Assembly: GCF_002153605.1 (NCBI RefSeq)
Contig: NZ_JOPG01000022.1
Location: forward strand, 107,098-171,097
Source of the DNA: Acetobacter malorum
GTDB taxonomy: Bacteria; Pseudomonadota; Alphaproteobacteria; Acetobacterales; Acetobacteraceae
Length of the DNA: 64,000 nucleotides
Direction: 5' to 3'
The notes beneath the pieces are model-generated. The model had not been told where the DNA came from. It searched no databases and saw only the letters and a program-made list of their open reading frames with translations. This document shows, one piece after another, positions 40,782 through 51,269 of the stretch. Both the position numbers and the translations under genes were made by a program. The first letter of the stretch is position 1. Each line of letters starts with the position of its first letter.

Positions 40782-41297
40782 ATGAGTTATGATTTTGCAC
40801 CGCTTTTCCGCACCGCCATCGGCTTTGACCGTCTGGCACAGGTGATGGACACCGCATCCCGCAGCGCTGCTACCCCAAGCTACCCCCCGTATGACATCGC
40901 CAAGACTGATAATGACAGCTACGCCCTGACTATGGCCGTTGCCGGATTTGGCCCGGACGATATTGAACTGGTTGTGCAGGACAACACCCTGATTGTGTCC
41001 GGTCGTGTGAGTGACCCGCAAAATGAAGGGGAAATTCTGCACCGCGGTATTGCCCGCCGCGCCTTTGAGCGCCGCTTTGCACTGGCGGACCATGTGGAGG
41101 TCACAGGTGCCGACATGAATAACGGTCTGCTGCGTATTTCCGTGCGCCAGATTGTGCCTGAAGCACTCAAGCCACGCCGTATCCCTGTGCACTCCGGCCC
41201 ACAGACTGAACTGGTCTCAAAAACCGAGGCTCCCGTGCCGGCACAAACCAGCCCGCAGACGCAGGCCAACCCTCACCCCACAGCCGCCGCAGCGTAA
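40782..41297 (+). CDS. Small heat-shock protein, Hsp20 family
   Basis: An IbpA-like ATP-independent holdase chaperone of 171 residues. The alpha-crystallin domain spans about residues 30-130 (PPYDIAKTDNDSYALTMAVAGFGPDDIEL to NGLLRISVRQ), preceded by an IbpA-like N-terminus (FAPLFRTAIGFDRL). The C-terminal IxI/V-type anchor is probably RRIPV. The Pro/Thr/Ala/Gln-rich tail after about 145 is longer than usual. GAGGAGG lies 10 bases before the ATG and is sequestered in the predicted thermometer hairpin. Confidence 0.93.
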   Translation: MSYDFAPLFRTAIGFDRLAQVMDTASRSAATPSYPPYDIAKTDNDSYALTMAVAGFGPDDIELVVQDNTLIVSGRVSDPQNEGEILHRGIARRAFERRFALADHVEVTGADMNNGLLRISVRQIVPEALKPRRIPVHSGPQTELVSKTEAPVPAQTSPQTQANPHPTAAAA

Positions 41298-41320
41298 GCA
41301 TAGCCCGGCAAAAGAGCGTG

Positions 41321-41352
41321 AAAAAGGAGGAGCCCAGGTTCCTCCTTTTTTA
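41321..41352 (+). terminator. Intrinsic terminator of hsp20
   Basis: AAAAAGGAGGA and TCCTCCTTTTT arms (11 pairs) followed by more Ts. Confidence 0.92.
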
Positions 41353-41507
41353 TAAGAGCGCATTTGTCGCTTGACCTGTGAGGGACGCTCCCCCCATATC
41401 GTCGCCACAGATGCGCGCCGGCAGGCCCGCGGGCCTTCGGATTGGTTTCCGGACCGTCAGTTTCTCCGGTGCCTGCGCAAGCGCCGCCCGACGACAGGAT
41501 GGAAGCA

Positions 41508-42101
41508 ATGACGACCTTACCGCTGATGCCCAAGGCCACCGCAGTGTGGCTGATTGAAAAAACCGCCCTGAGCTTTACTCAGATTGCTGAGTTCTGCGGC
41601 ATGCACCCGCTGGAAGTGCAGGCTATTGCCGATGGTGAGGTTGCTCAGGGAATTGTCGGGTATGACCCCGTTGCCAACCACCAGCTCAAACTGGAAGAAA
41701 TTCACCGTTGCGAAGCCAACCCTGACGCACGGCTGAAAATTCTGGCTACCAACAACCCGGTCAAACGCCGTTCCAAAGGCGCACGCTATACGCCGGTCGC
41801 CAAACGGCATGACCGTCCGGATGGCATTGCCTTCCTGCTGCGTAACTTCCCGCAGCTGAATGATCTGCAGATTGTCAAACTGCTGGGCACCACCAAGGAC
41901 ACCATTGCCAAAGTGCGTGACAAGCAGCACTGGAACACGCCCAACATCAAGCCGCGTGACCCGGTAACCATTGGCCTGTGCAGCCAGATGGACCTGAATG
42001 CTGCTGTGAATGCTGCCACCACGCGCCTTGAGCGCGAAGGACATGAAATTCCGCAGCCGCCGCCGATGGATATGGTGGATCACGAAGGGAGCGGAGAGTA
42101 A
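41508..42101 (+). CDS. trcR: TrcR-type cell-cycle transcriptional regulator (DUF1013)
   Basis: A 197-residue protein of the DUF1013 family, restricted to alphaproteobacteria and named TrcR. Two helix-turn-helix-like regions are visible: LSFTQIAEFCGMHPLEVQAIADGEV (about 20-45) and LNDLQIVKLLGTTKDTIAKVRD (about 118-140). Between them is a basic stretch (NNPVKRRSKGARYTPVAKRHDRPDG). ATG 41508 has GGAAG upstream; ATG 41499 would add three residues. It is monocistronic, with its own terminator. The name rests on family recognition; its targets are unknown here. Confidence 0.9.
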   Translation: MTTLPLMPKATAVWLIEKTALSFTQIAEFCGMHPLEVQAIADGEVAQGIVGYDPVANHQLKLEEIHRCEANPDARLKILATNNPVKRRSKGARYTPVAKRHDRPDGIAFLLRNFPQLNDLQIVKLLGTTKDTIAKVRDKQHWNTPNIKPRDPVTIGLCSQMDLNAAVNAATTRLEREGHEIPQPPPMDMVDHEGSGE

Positions 42102-42110
42102 TTTCTCCGC

Positions 42111-42147
42111 GGCACTGGCTGTGCCTCGCACACGCCAGTGCCTTTTC
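42111..42147 (+). terminator. Intrinsic terminator of trcR
   Basis: GGCACTGGC/GCCAGTGCC with inner GTGC/GCAC (13 pairs in all), followed by TTTTCT. Confidence 0.88.
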
Positions 42148-42249
42148 TCGCCAGTTTCTGGCAGTTTTCAGATAATCTCTCCACTTGAGAGAGACGCTTT
42201 AGCCCACTCTGCCCGCGCTATTGCAGGGCCAGAGAGGGACTAGGGTCCG

Positions 42250-42414
42250 TCACGCAGACAGGCGCTCAATTTCTTCCTTGAGCCGCAGCTTCTGCAATTT
42301 GAGACACATCAAAACACGCTCATCCGGTCTGGGCCGCCCGCCTTCTGATGAGATCTGTTTATCGATCCGTGAGTGGCGGGATTTAAGACTCTCAATCCTG
42401 GACTGGTAGGTCAT
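42250..42414 (-). CDS. DUF465 (YdcH-like) small protein
   Basis: A 54-residue protein of the DUF465 family, a short two-helix coiled-coil type of unknown function (SRIESLKSRHSRIDKQI, then RVLMCLKLQKLRLKEEIERL). The linker SSEGGRPRPDE and the KLQKLRLKEEI end are typical. ATG 42414 has GGAGG 6 bases upstream; the longer frame from 42441 is unlikely. It is divergent from a second DUF465 gene across a 235-base gap. Confidence 0.85.
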   Translation of the reverse strand: MTYQSRIESLKSRHSRIDKQISSEGGRPRPDERVLMCLKLQKLRLKEEIERLSA

Positions 42415-42649
42415 TGACTGCCTCCATTCGGTTGATGACACCTCACGGTAACGCAGTCTCCACGCGTTTTTTCATGTTTTTTTCACATTTCAGGCATTTT
42501 AGGTATGCGTAAAATGCATATCTATTTTTTCTTCTTTTGCCGCTGGTCTCCGCTGCATGCATGCGCAAAACTAGGCGCTGAAAACTCTGGCAGACTCTGG
42601 AAAACCCCGTTCACACAGAGTCCTCATGCCACGCAGGAGAGGGACTAAA

Positions 42650-42856
42650 ATGCTGAAAGACCGCGATTCACTCCTCGGCCAGCTCCATGAACTCCGCAGT
42701 GAACATCGTGATCTTGATACCATCATCAGTCGCCTGACAGATGGGACGATCCTGACCGACCAGTTGCAGCTCCAAAGGCTGAAAAAACGCAAATTACTGC
42801 TCCGGGACCGGATAACACGGCTTGAAAGCGAACTGATCCCCGACGATATTGCGTGA
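42650..42856 (+). CDS. DUF465 (YdcH-like) small protein upstream of purE
   Basis: A 68-residue DUF465 member ([22 protein letters not shown], then [31 protein letters not shown]). Its function is unknown. ATG 42650 has GGAGAGG upstream. It overlaps the purE GTG start by 4 bases, and DUF465-purE adjacency is common in alphaproteobacteria. Confidence 0.85.
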   Translation: MLKDRDSLLGQLHELRSEHRDLDTIISRLTDGTILTDQLQLQRLKKRKLLLRDRITRLESELIPDDIA

Positions 42857-43428
42857 CCATTTCCCCACCAACCGGATCGTGCCTTATCGTGAGCGAAACT
42901 GCCCCCCTGCCCACCGCCCCATCTCAGGACGCCAGCCTTGCCCCTAAGGTTGGCATTATCATGGGCAGCCAGTCGGACTGGGAGACCATGCGCCATGCGG
43001 ATGCCATTCTGACAGACATGGGCATTGCCCATGAAACGCTGATTGTCTCCGCCCACCGTACGCCCGACCGGCTTGCTGAATATGCCAAGACCGCAGCGGA
43101 TCGTGGCCTCTCCGTTATTATTGCCGGTGCCGGGGGTGCCGCGCATCTGCCCGGCATGTGTGCCGCATGGACGCGCCTGCCCGTGCTGGGTGTGCCGGTA
43201 GAATCCCGCGCCCTGAAAGGCATGGACAGCCTGCTTTCCATCGTCCAGATGCCCGGTGGCGTACCCGTCGGCACGCTGGCAATTGGTGCTTCCGGGGCCA
43301 AGAACGCAGCCCTTCTGGCAACGTCCATTCTGGCGCTGCAAGACCCGGAACTGGCTGCAAAACTGGATGCATGGCGCGCCCTGCAAACGGCCTCAGTCGC
43401 TAACGCTCCGATTTCTGAAAACGAATAA
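42853..43428 (+). CDS. purE: N5-carboxyaminoimidazole ribonucleotide mutase
   Basis: Converts N5-CAIR to 4-carboxy-AIR in purine synthesis. The core shows [10 protein letters not shown], the active-site His in [22 protein letters not shown] and a GVP substrate loop. GTG 42853 overlaps the DUF465 stop (GTGA). A second GTG at 42889 (MSETAPLP) is an equally good start, and neither has a clear ribosome-binding site. It shares one base with purK (TAATG). Confidence 0.95.
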   Translation: MTISPPTGSCLIVSETAPLPTAPSQDASLAPKVGIIMGSQSDWETMRHADAILTDMGIAHETLIVSAHRTPDRLAEYAKTAADRGLSVIIAGAGGAAHLPGMCAAWTRLPVLGVPVESRALKGMDSLLSIVQMPGGVPVGTLAIGASGAKNAALLATSILALQDPELAAKLDAWRALQTASVANAPISENE

Positions 43429-44591
43429 TGTCAGATTCTTCTTCCCGGTTTTCTTCAACGGCTCTTGGTCCCAATGCTGTCATCGGCATTGTCGGCGGGG
43501 GGCAACTGGGCCGCATGTCGGCTGTGGCGGCGGCCAAGCTCGGCTTTCGCGCCCATATTCTCACGCAGGATGCCAATGGCCCGGCCGCACAGGTCGCGCA
43601 TCAGGTGACCCTCGGTGCGTATGATGACCACAAAGCGCTGGAAGCTTTTGCCCGCGCGGTCGATGTCGTCACCTTTGAATTTGAAAATATTAGTGCCGAC
43701 GCGCTGGATTGTCTGGCCCAGCACTGCCCTGTTCGCCCCTCCGGTGCGATCCTGCGCATCAGTCAGGACCGGCTGGCGGAAAAAACATTTCTTTCAAATG
43801 CAGAGATCCCGCTGGCGCCCTGGATGGCCGTCACCGATCACGCGTCCCTGCACGCTGCGGCGGAAAAGCTTGGCTTCCCTTTCATCCTGAAAACCACTCG
43901 TAACGGGTACGATGGCAAGGGGCAGGCCCGCGTTTATGAGGCCTCCCAGCTGGAAGACGCCTTTGCTTCCCTCGCTCCGCATCCACTGGTTGCGGAAGGC
44001 ATGGTAGATTTTGCCTGCGAAATCAGCGTGATGGTCGTACGCGGCACGGACGGCACAACGCGCTGCTTTGCGCCCGGCCTCAATTACCATCGGGATGGCA
44101 TTCTGGACCTCACACTGGCCCCCGCCCCCGTACCGGAAAAAACGGCCCGGCGCGCGCAGGCTCTTGCGGTTACGATTGCAGAAAAGCTGGATCTTATCGG
44201 CATTCTGGGCGTGGAAATGTTCATTGACCGCACCGGTAACCTGCTGGTGAATGAAATCGCGCCGCGTCCGCACAATTCCGGCCACTGGACCATGGATGCC
44301 TGCCCGGCCGATCAGTTCGATATGCATATCCGGGCCGTCGCAGGTTTACCCCTGCCCCCGACCCTGCGCCATTCTGATGCTGTGATGAAAAACCTTGTTG
44401 GCCCGGATGACATGGCTCTGTGGCCCGATATTCTCGCAACACCGGGACATATTCCGCATCTTTACGGCAAGGCGGAAGCCCGCGTGGGCCGCAAGATGGG
44501 CCATGTGAACATCCTGTTCCCCTATGGCAGCCTGCCGGGCGCACTGGGCGTTCAGGACGCCCTCGGCCCGCTGGCGGAAAAGGAAGACTAG
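43428..44591 (+). CDS. purK: N5-carboxyaminoimidazole ribonucleotide synthase
   Basis: The ATP-grasp enzyme that makes N5-CAIR from AIR, bicarbonate and ATP, feeding PurE. 387 residues: N-terminal IGIVGGGQLGRMSAVAAAKLG, ATP-grasp KTTRNGYDGKGQ, and NEIAPRPHNSGHWTMDAC with metal ligands. Its ATG shares a base with the purE stop. Its TAG and the TAG of the converging RadC gene both come from the same CTAG (44588-44591). Confidence 0.96.
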   Translation: MSDSSSRFSSTALGPNAVIGIVGGGQLGRMSAVAAAKLGFRAHILTQDANGPAAQVAHQVTLGAYDDHKALEAFARAVDVVTFEFENISADALDCLAQHCPVRPSGAILRISQDRLAEKTFLSNAEIPLAPWMAVTDHASLHAAAEKLGFPFILKTTRNGYDGKGQARVYEASQLEDAFASLAPHPLVAEGMVDFACEISVMVVRGTDGTTRCFAPGLNYHRDGILDLTLAPAPVPEKTARRAQALAVTIAEKLDLIGILGVEMFIDRTGNLLVNEIAPRPHNSGHWTMDACPADQFDMHIRAVAGLPLPPTLRHSDAVMKNLVGPDDMALWPDILATPGHIPHLYGKAEARVGRKMGHVNILFPYGSLPGALGVQDALGPLAEKED

Positions 44592-45358
44592 AAAACCCCT
44601 TCTTCTTTCAGGCTTAACAGGCGGCTACTGCCCACAATCACATGGTCCCAGACCGTGATGCCCAGCAGTGTGGCCGCCTGTGCAATCCGCTGAGTCATGA
44701 GAATATCATCCTGCGAGGGTGACGGGTCTCCACTGGGATGGTTATGCACCACCACCAGAATAGTGGCCTGAAGCTCCAGCGCCCGTCGAATGACCTCTCT
44801 GGGGTAAATGGGTGTGTGGTCCACAGTGCCGCGCCCCAGCATCTCATCGGCCAGAAGATGATGTCCGGCATCCAGAAACAGCACCCGGACCTGCTCCACA
44901 ACTTCATGCGCCAGCCTCGCACTCAGATACGCTTTTAACTGCGCCCGATCAGCCAGCACACCGGCACGCTTCAGCCGTGCCTGATGCAAGCGCAAAGCGG
45001 CTTCCTGCACCAGTCGCAACGTCACCCGCAACGCGGGCGCTTGCCCAAGATCTTCCTCCAACGCCTGATCGGATGCGGATAAAAGAGCAGCAAGAGATCC
45101 AAAGCGACGCAGCAAAGACGTCGCCCAGACATCTGCAGACGCATGGCGGGGTGCCACAAGCCTGATCAGCTGTGTCAAAACCGTATGATCATCACGAATT
45201 CCGACAAAAAACCCGGCCTCTGCCATGCCGGACGCAAACGGAAGCGCCTGCGCGGGGGCTGCCGCCTCCAGATCTTCAGCTCGCAGATTAAACCCGGCAA
45301 TATCTGCCAGTTCGGATTTAGCGAGGCTGCCTTTGCTTTTTGGCAATCGGCTTACCAT
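44588..45358 (-). CDS. radC: RadC-family JAMM protein, intact metal site
   Basis: A 256-residue RadC/UPF0758 protein. The C-terminal JAMM (MPN+) domain keeps the full metal motif: Glu in YPREVIRR, then HNHPSGDPSPSQDD, which fits E-Xn-H-x-H-x7-S-x2-D, and ends WDHVIVGSS. The N-terminal helical region is RadC-like (LLRRFGSLAALLSASDQAL). RadC proteins were long called DNA-repair factors, but the biochemical role is unsettled. Its ATG overlaps the end of the preceding RadC-like gene by 7 bases, so the pair is probably co-translated. The tail overlaps the purK stop. Confidence 0.92.
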   Translation of the reverse strand: MVSRLPKSKGSLAKSELADIAGFNLRAEDLEAAAPAQALPFASGMAEAGFFVGIRDDHTVLTQLIRLVAPRHASADVWATSLLRRFGSLAALLSASDQALEEDLGQAPALRVTLRLVQEAALRLHQARLKRAGVLADRAQLKAYLSARLAHEVVEQVRVLFLDAGHHLLADEMLGRGTVDHTPIYPREVIRRALELQATILVVVHNHPSGDPSPSQDDILMTQRIAQAATLLGITVWDHVIVGSSRLLSLKEEGVF

Positions 45359-46197
45359 GCCTGCTGTTCCAGATGCCGGAAACTGCGCCAGCGACGGCCC
45401 TGCAACACCACATGATCATGCATGGTCACCGCCAGCAGAGGCGTCGCTTGTAACAATGCCTGCACCAGCGGCCCGTCATGCAAAAGCTGCCGATCCGGCT
45501 GCACACCCACACCGGCCACACGCACGGTAATAAGAGAACATGCATGCAGCGCCAGCGCCCGCTGAAGGATGGTGGAAACAATCTGCTGCACGGGAATGGG
45601 CGCGGTCTCACCCCCCACATCTTCTCCACCCTGCACGTATGCAGAGGACGCTTCCCCAAGCCCCTCCGGCTTCAGAGTTTCCGGTCTGTCTGGCACATCG
45701 CCCGTTTTGACAACTTCATCTGCAAGCAACTGGTTGCGGCTATCCAGAAACAGCACATGCAAAGAGCCGGCGACAGCCCGTTCCTGATTGGCCGCGCAAT
45801 AGGCGAGCAATTTTTCCCAGCTTCCTATATCTGTCCTTACCGGCGCCTGAGGGGCAGCCAGCCGATCTGCGGCCAGTGGCACCAGCCCCAGCAACGCCAC
45901 ATTTCCGCGCGTAGCCCCTGCGGCTTTCAGATCCTCTGCAGAGGCTTCCAGCACGGCGGCAAGAGACCCGAACCGGTTAATCAACGCCTTGGCCAGCGGC
46001 TTGGTGTCCCGCCGGGGCACTCCCGGAAAAAGCAGCATTTCCAGAAGTTCGTAATCCGCCAGTGATGCAGCCCCGGCGCTTAAGACCCGCGCACGCATGC
46101 GCTGCCGGTGCCCTGCAGGGCCTGTGGAAGAAAAAGGCGCGCTGCCCTCTCTTCGTCCAAAACTGCTCTGTTTTTCTCCATTTTCGGAGGACACCAT
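45352..46197 (-). CDS. RadC-like protein with degenerate JAMM site
   Basis: A 281-residue RadC homologue. The N-terminal domain is standard (SLADYELLEMLLFPGVPRRDTKPLAKALINRFGSLAAVLEAS), and the start of the JAMM fold is kept (LHVLFLDSRNQLLADEVV). The metal site is lost, however: the Glu position is Gln in PVQQIVS, and HNHPSGD is replaced by RVAGVGVQ, with no following Ser-Asp. About 15 extra residues (PDRPETLKPEGLGEASSAY region) precede the lost Glu. The frame is intact, so it is not an obvious pseudogene. It lies directly upstream of and overlaps the intact RadC gene. Confidence 0.85.
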   Translation of the reverse strand: MVSSENGEKQSSFGRREGSAPFSSTGPAGHRQRMRARVLSAGAASLADYELLEMLLFPGVPRRDTKPLAKALINRFGSLAAVLEASAEDLKAAGATRGNVALLGLVPLAADRLAAPQAPVRTDIGSWEKLLAYCAANQERAVAGSLHVLFLDSRNQLLADEVVKTGDVPDRPETLKPEGLGEASSAYVQGGEDVGGETAPIPVQQIVSTILQRALALHACSLITVRVAGVGVQPDRQLLHDGPLVQALLQATPLLAVTMHDHVVLQGRRWRSFRHLEQQAW

Positions 46198-46251
46198 GCC
46201 ACTGCTCCGATTGGCCTCAGGCTTTCAAGACGATATAAGGGTAAAGTGAAT

Positions 46252-48473
<2,222 letters not shown>

Positions 48474-48474
<1 letters not shown>

Positions 48475-49388
48475 TGGCCGTTGCTCCCCGTCGTCACGCC
48501 ACCGCTCTGGAAACGGTTGCGGTCACCGTTCCGGAACCTGCTGTCGAAGCCTATGAAAACGCCATCGGCAGCGTCTGCACCACGGTTGGTATTTTTGAAG
48601 CCAACCCGGAAGGCACACTCTGGCGCGTGGAAGGCGTGAAAGACGCCGGACATCGGGAAGATGAACTGGCCGTAGCCCTCGTGCTGGCCCAGTTGACCAG
48701 CGGTGTGGACGCCACGCTGGAACGCGATGCCACTGAGGCCGAAGGCTGGCTGGCCCGCACCTATGAATCCTTCCCCGAGCAGGATGTCGGGCAGCGCTTT
48801 GTCATCCGTGGCACCCATTTGCCCGACGTAAAGCACCCAACCCGGATTGCTTTAACGCTTGATGCGGGTGTGGCTTTTGGTTCGGGTGAACATGGTTCCA
48901 CTCGCGGCTGCCTGCGGGCGCTGGAGCGCATTGCCTACCGTAAGCCCCGCAAAATTCTGGACCTCGGCTGCGGCTCCGGCATTCTGGCTATGGCGGCGGC
49001 GGCGCTCCTGCACAAAAAGGTTCTGGCGGTTGATATCGAGCCCTGGTCCGTCCGCGTGGCAGCCCAGAATGCGGAACGCAACGGGCTGGGCCGCGCGCTC
49101 ACCTGCCGTCTGGGTAATGGCTGGAAAACCCCGGAAATCCGCCACAATGCGCCGTATGATCTGGTTTTTGCCAATATTCTGGCCCGCCCTCTGTGCCTGA
49201 TGGCCAAGGATCTGGCGCATAATCTGGCCCCCGGCGGCACGGTTATTCTGGCGGGCCTGCTCCGCACCCAGATCCGCATGGTGCTGGCCGCACACCGCAG
49301 GCTCGGGCTGGTGCTGGAACACACCTTTACAGAGGGCGACTGGGCCACTCTGGTCCTGCGTCGCCCTTTTTCTGAGACATCATTTTGA
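48474..49388 (+). CDS. prmA: Ribosomal protein L11 methyltransferase
   Basis: Trimethylates lysines and the N-terminus of L11. The 304 residues have an N-terminal substrate-recognition domain and then a SAM domain with LDAGVAFGSGEHGST, motif I ILDLGCGSGILAMAA (about 161-175), AVDIEPWSV and the catalytic-loop ANILARPL. Length is normal. Its ATG shares a base with the helicase stop (TAATG). Confidence 0.94.
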
Positions 49389-49396
49389 GGTCTGTC

Positions 49397-51175
49397 ATGC
49401 CGTCCGCTTCCGCTACCCGCCTCGCCGCCCTGCGCACCCTGTTAAAACAGAATGAGCTTGATGGCCTGATCATCCCCCACAGCGATGAGTTTCTCGGGGA
49501 ATACACACCCGCCTGCGCGGAACGTCTGGAATGGCTGACAGGCTTTAGCGGCAGCGCTGGTATGGCGCTGGTGCTGGCAGACTCTGCCGCAGTGTTCTCG
49601 GATGGCCGCTACATCACCCAGATGGACCAGCAGGTGGATGGTTCCTGCTGGGAACGCCAACATATCTATCAGACCCCGCCGCCCGCATGGCTGGCCCGGA
49701 AAGCCCCCAAGGGTGCCCGCATTGGGTATGACGCCCGCGTTATGAGCAGCGCGGAACTGCGGCCTTTCACAACGCTTTCGGGCATTACGCTGGTTCCCAC
49801 CAACGGCAATCTGACCGATGCGCTGTGGGCTGATCGTCCGGCCTTCCCGGCAGCACCCGCCACCATCCATCCGCTGGTTTATGCAGGCGAGTCCTCTCAG
49901 GACAAACGCGTCCGTCTTGGCAAGACGCTGGCAGACGCCGGACAGGCCGCTGCCGTGCTGAGCGATTCGGCCTCTATCGCGTGGCTGCTGAATATCCGCG
50001 GCACAGACATCCCCTGCACCCCCGTTGTTCTGGCCTTTGCCGTGCTGCACGCCGATGCCTCGGTGGATCTGTTCCTTCAGGCCAGCAAGCTCCCGGCAGA
50101 TGTGCGGGAATGGCTGGGCGCAGACGTGCGCGTGCATGAGCCGGAAGCTCTGGAGAGCGTTCTGGCCACCCTCAGCGGCAAAACTGTCGGCGTGGACCCG
50201 GCCAGCAATGCCGTCTGGTTTGCCGAGACACTCACGCGCCACGGAGCTACCGTGCAGGAAAGCCCGGACCCGTGCGTGCTGCCCAAAGCCCGCAAGAACA
50301 CGACGGAACAGGCCGGCACCCGCAAGGCACATCTGAAAGACGGCGTGGCCCTGTGCCGTTTCCTGCACTGGCTGGATACGGAAGAGGCCCGTGGCACCAC
50401 GGAACTTCAGGCTGCAACCAAGCTGGATGCCTTCCGGGCAGAAGGCGCGGATTATCGGGGCGAATCCTTCCCCGCCATTTCCGGCGCGGGGCCAAACGGG
50501 GCCGTCATCCATTACCGCGTAACCCCGGAGAGTGACCGTCCCCTGAACGCCAATGAAGTCTATCTGATTGATAGCGGCGGCCAGTATCCGGAAGGCACGA
50601 CGGACGTCACGCGCACCGTCTGGACCGGCCCGGACGCCCCGCCTGCCCGCCTGAAGGAAACTTTTACCCGTGTGCTGCGGGGCAATCTGCGCCTTGGCCG
50701 CGCCCGCTTCCCCGCAGGCACCACCGGCCACGCGCTGGACGCACTGGCCCGGTATGACCTGTGGCAGGCCGGTCTGGATTATGACCACGGCACCGGTCAC
50801 GGCGTAGGCAGCTTCCTCTCCGTGCATGAAGGTCCGGCACGGATTTCCAAAAATCCTTCTGCCATCACGTTGCAGGAGGGCATGATTCTCTCCAACGAGC
50901 CGGGCTATTACGAGCCGGGTGCCTACGGCATCCGTCTGGAAACATTGGTATTGGTGCGTGAAAAAGCTGGAGAAAACCGCCCCGGCTACGCGTTTGAGAC
51001 GCTGACCCTCGCACCGTTTGACCGCCGCCTGATCGACACAGCGCTTTTAGGGGAAGAAGACTGCCTGATTCTGGATGCCTACCATGCGCAAATCATGGAC
51101 CAGATCGGCCCCCACCTGCCAGATGAGGCCAAAAACTGGCTGAAAACGGCATGCGCCCCCCTCAAGAGGGCGTGA
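49397..51175 (+). CDS. pepP: Aminopeptidase P family protein (M24 Xaa-Pro aminopeptidase)
   Basis: Releases N-terminal residues preceding proline. The 592 residues make the three-domain long form: two creatinase-like N-terminal domains (about 1-300) and a pita-bread catalytic domain. Metal ligands are visible: Asp in LIDSGGQYPEGTTDVTRT (two), His in DHGTGHGVG, Glu in LSNEPGYY and Glu in IRLETLVLV. ATG 49397 has GAGGT 7 bases upstream; an in-frame TTG at 49385 overlaps the prmA stop and is less likely. Cytoplasmic, as no signal peptide is seen. Confidence 0.92.
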   Translation: MPSASATRLAALRTLLKQNELDGLIIPHSDEFLGEYTPACAERLEWLTGFSGSAGMALVLADSAAVFSDGRYITQMDQQVDGSCWERQHIYQTPPPAWLARKAPKGARIGYDARVMSSAELRPFTTLSGITLVPTNGNLTDALWADRPAFPAAPATIHPLVYAGESSQDKRVRLGKTLADAGQAAAVLSDSASIAWLLNIRGTDIPCTPVVLAFAVLHADASVDLFLQASKLPADVREWLGADVRVHEPEALESVLATLSGKTVGVDPASNAVWFAETLTRHGATVQESPDPCVLPKARKNTTEQAGTRKAHLKDGVALCRFLHWLDTEEARGTTELQAATKLDAFRAEGADYRGESFPAISGAGPNGAVIHYRVTPESDRPLNANEVYLIDSGGQYPEGTTDVTRTVWTGPDAPPARLKETFTRVLRGNLRLGRARFPAGTTGHALDALARYDLWQAGLDYDHGTGHGVGSFLSVHEGPARISKNPSAITLQEGMILSNEPGYYEPGAYGIRLETLVLVREKAGENRPGYAFETLTLAPFDRRLIDTALLGEEDCLILDAYHAQIMDQIGPHLPDEAKNWLKTACAPLKRA

Positions 51176-51269
51176 GAGAACGGGTTTTTCGCAACTGGTC
51201 ACGCAATTGGGAATCGCCTGCCGGACCGAAGAAGAGCAGAAAAGCTGCGAAGTGAAGGGAGCTTCCAGA

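Noticed and set aside
45352..46197. The degenerate RadC gene as a pseudogene
   Set aside because: The frame is intact over 281 codons, the ribosome-binding site and the overlap with the next gene are preserved, and the N-terminal domain is well kept. Loss of the metal site alone does not make it a pseudogene.
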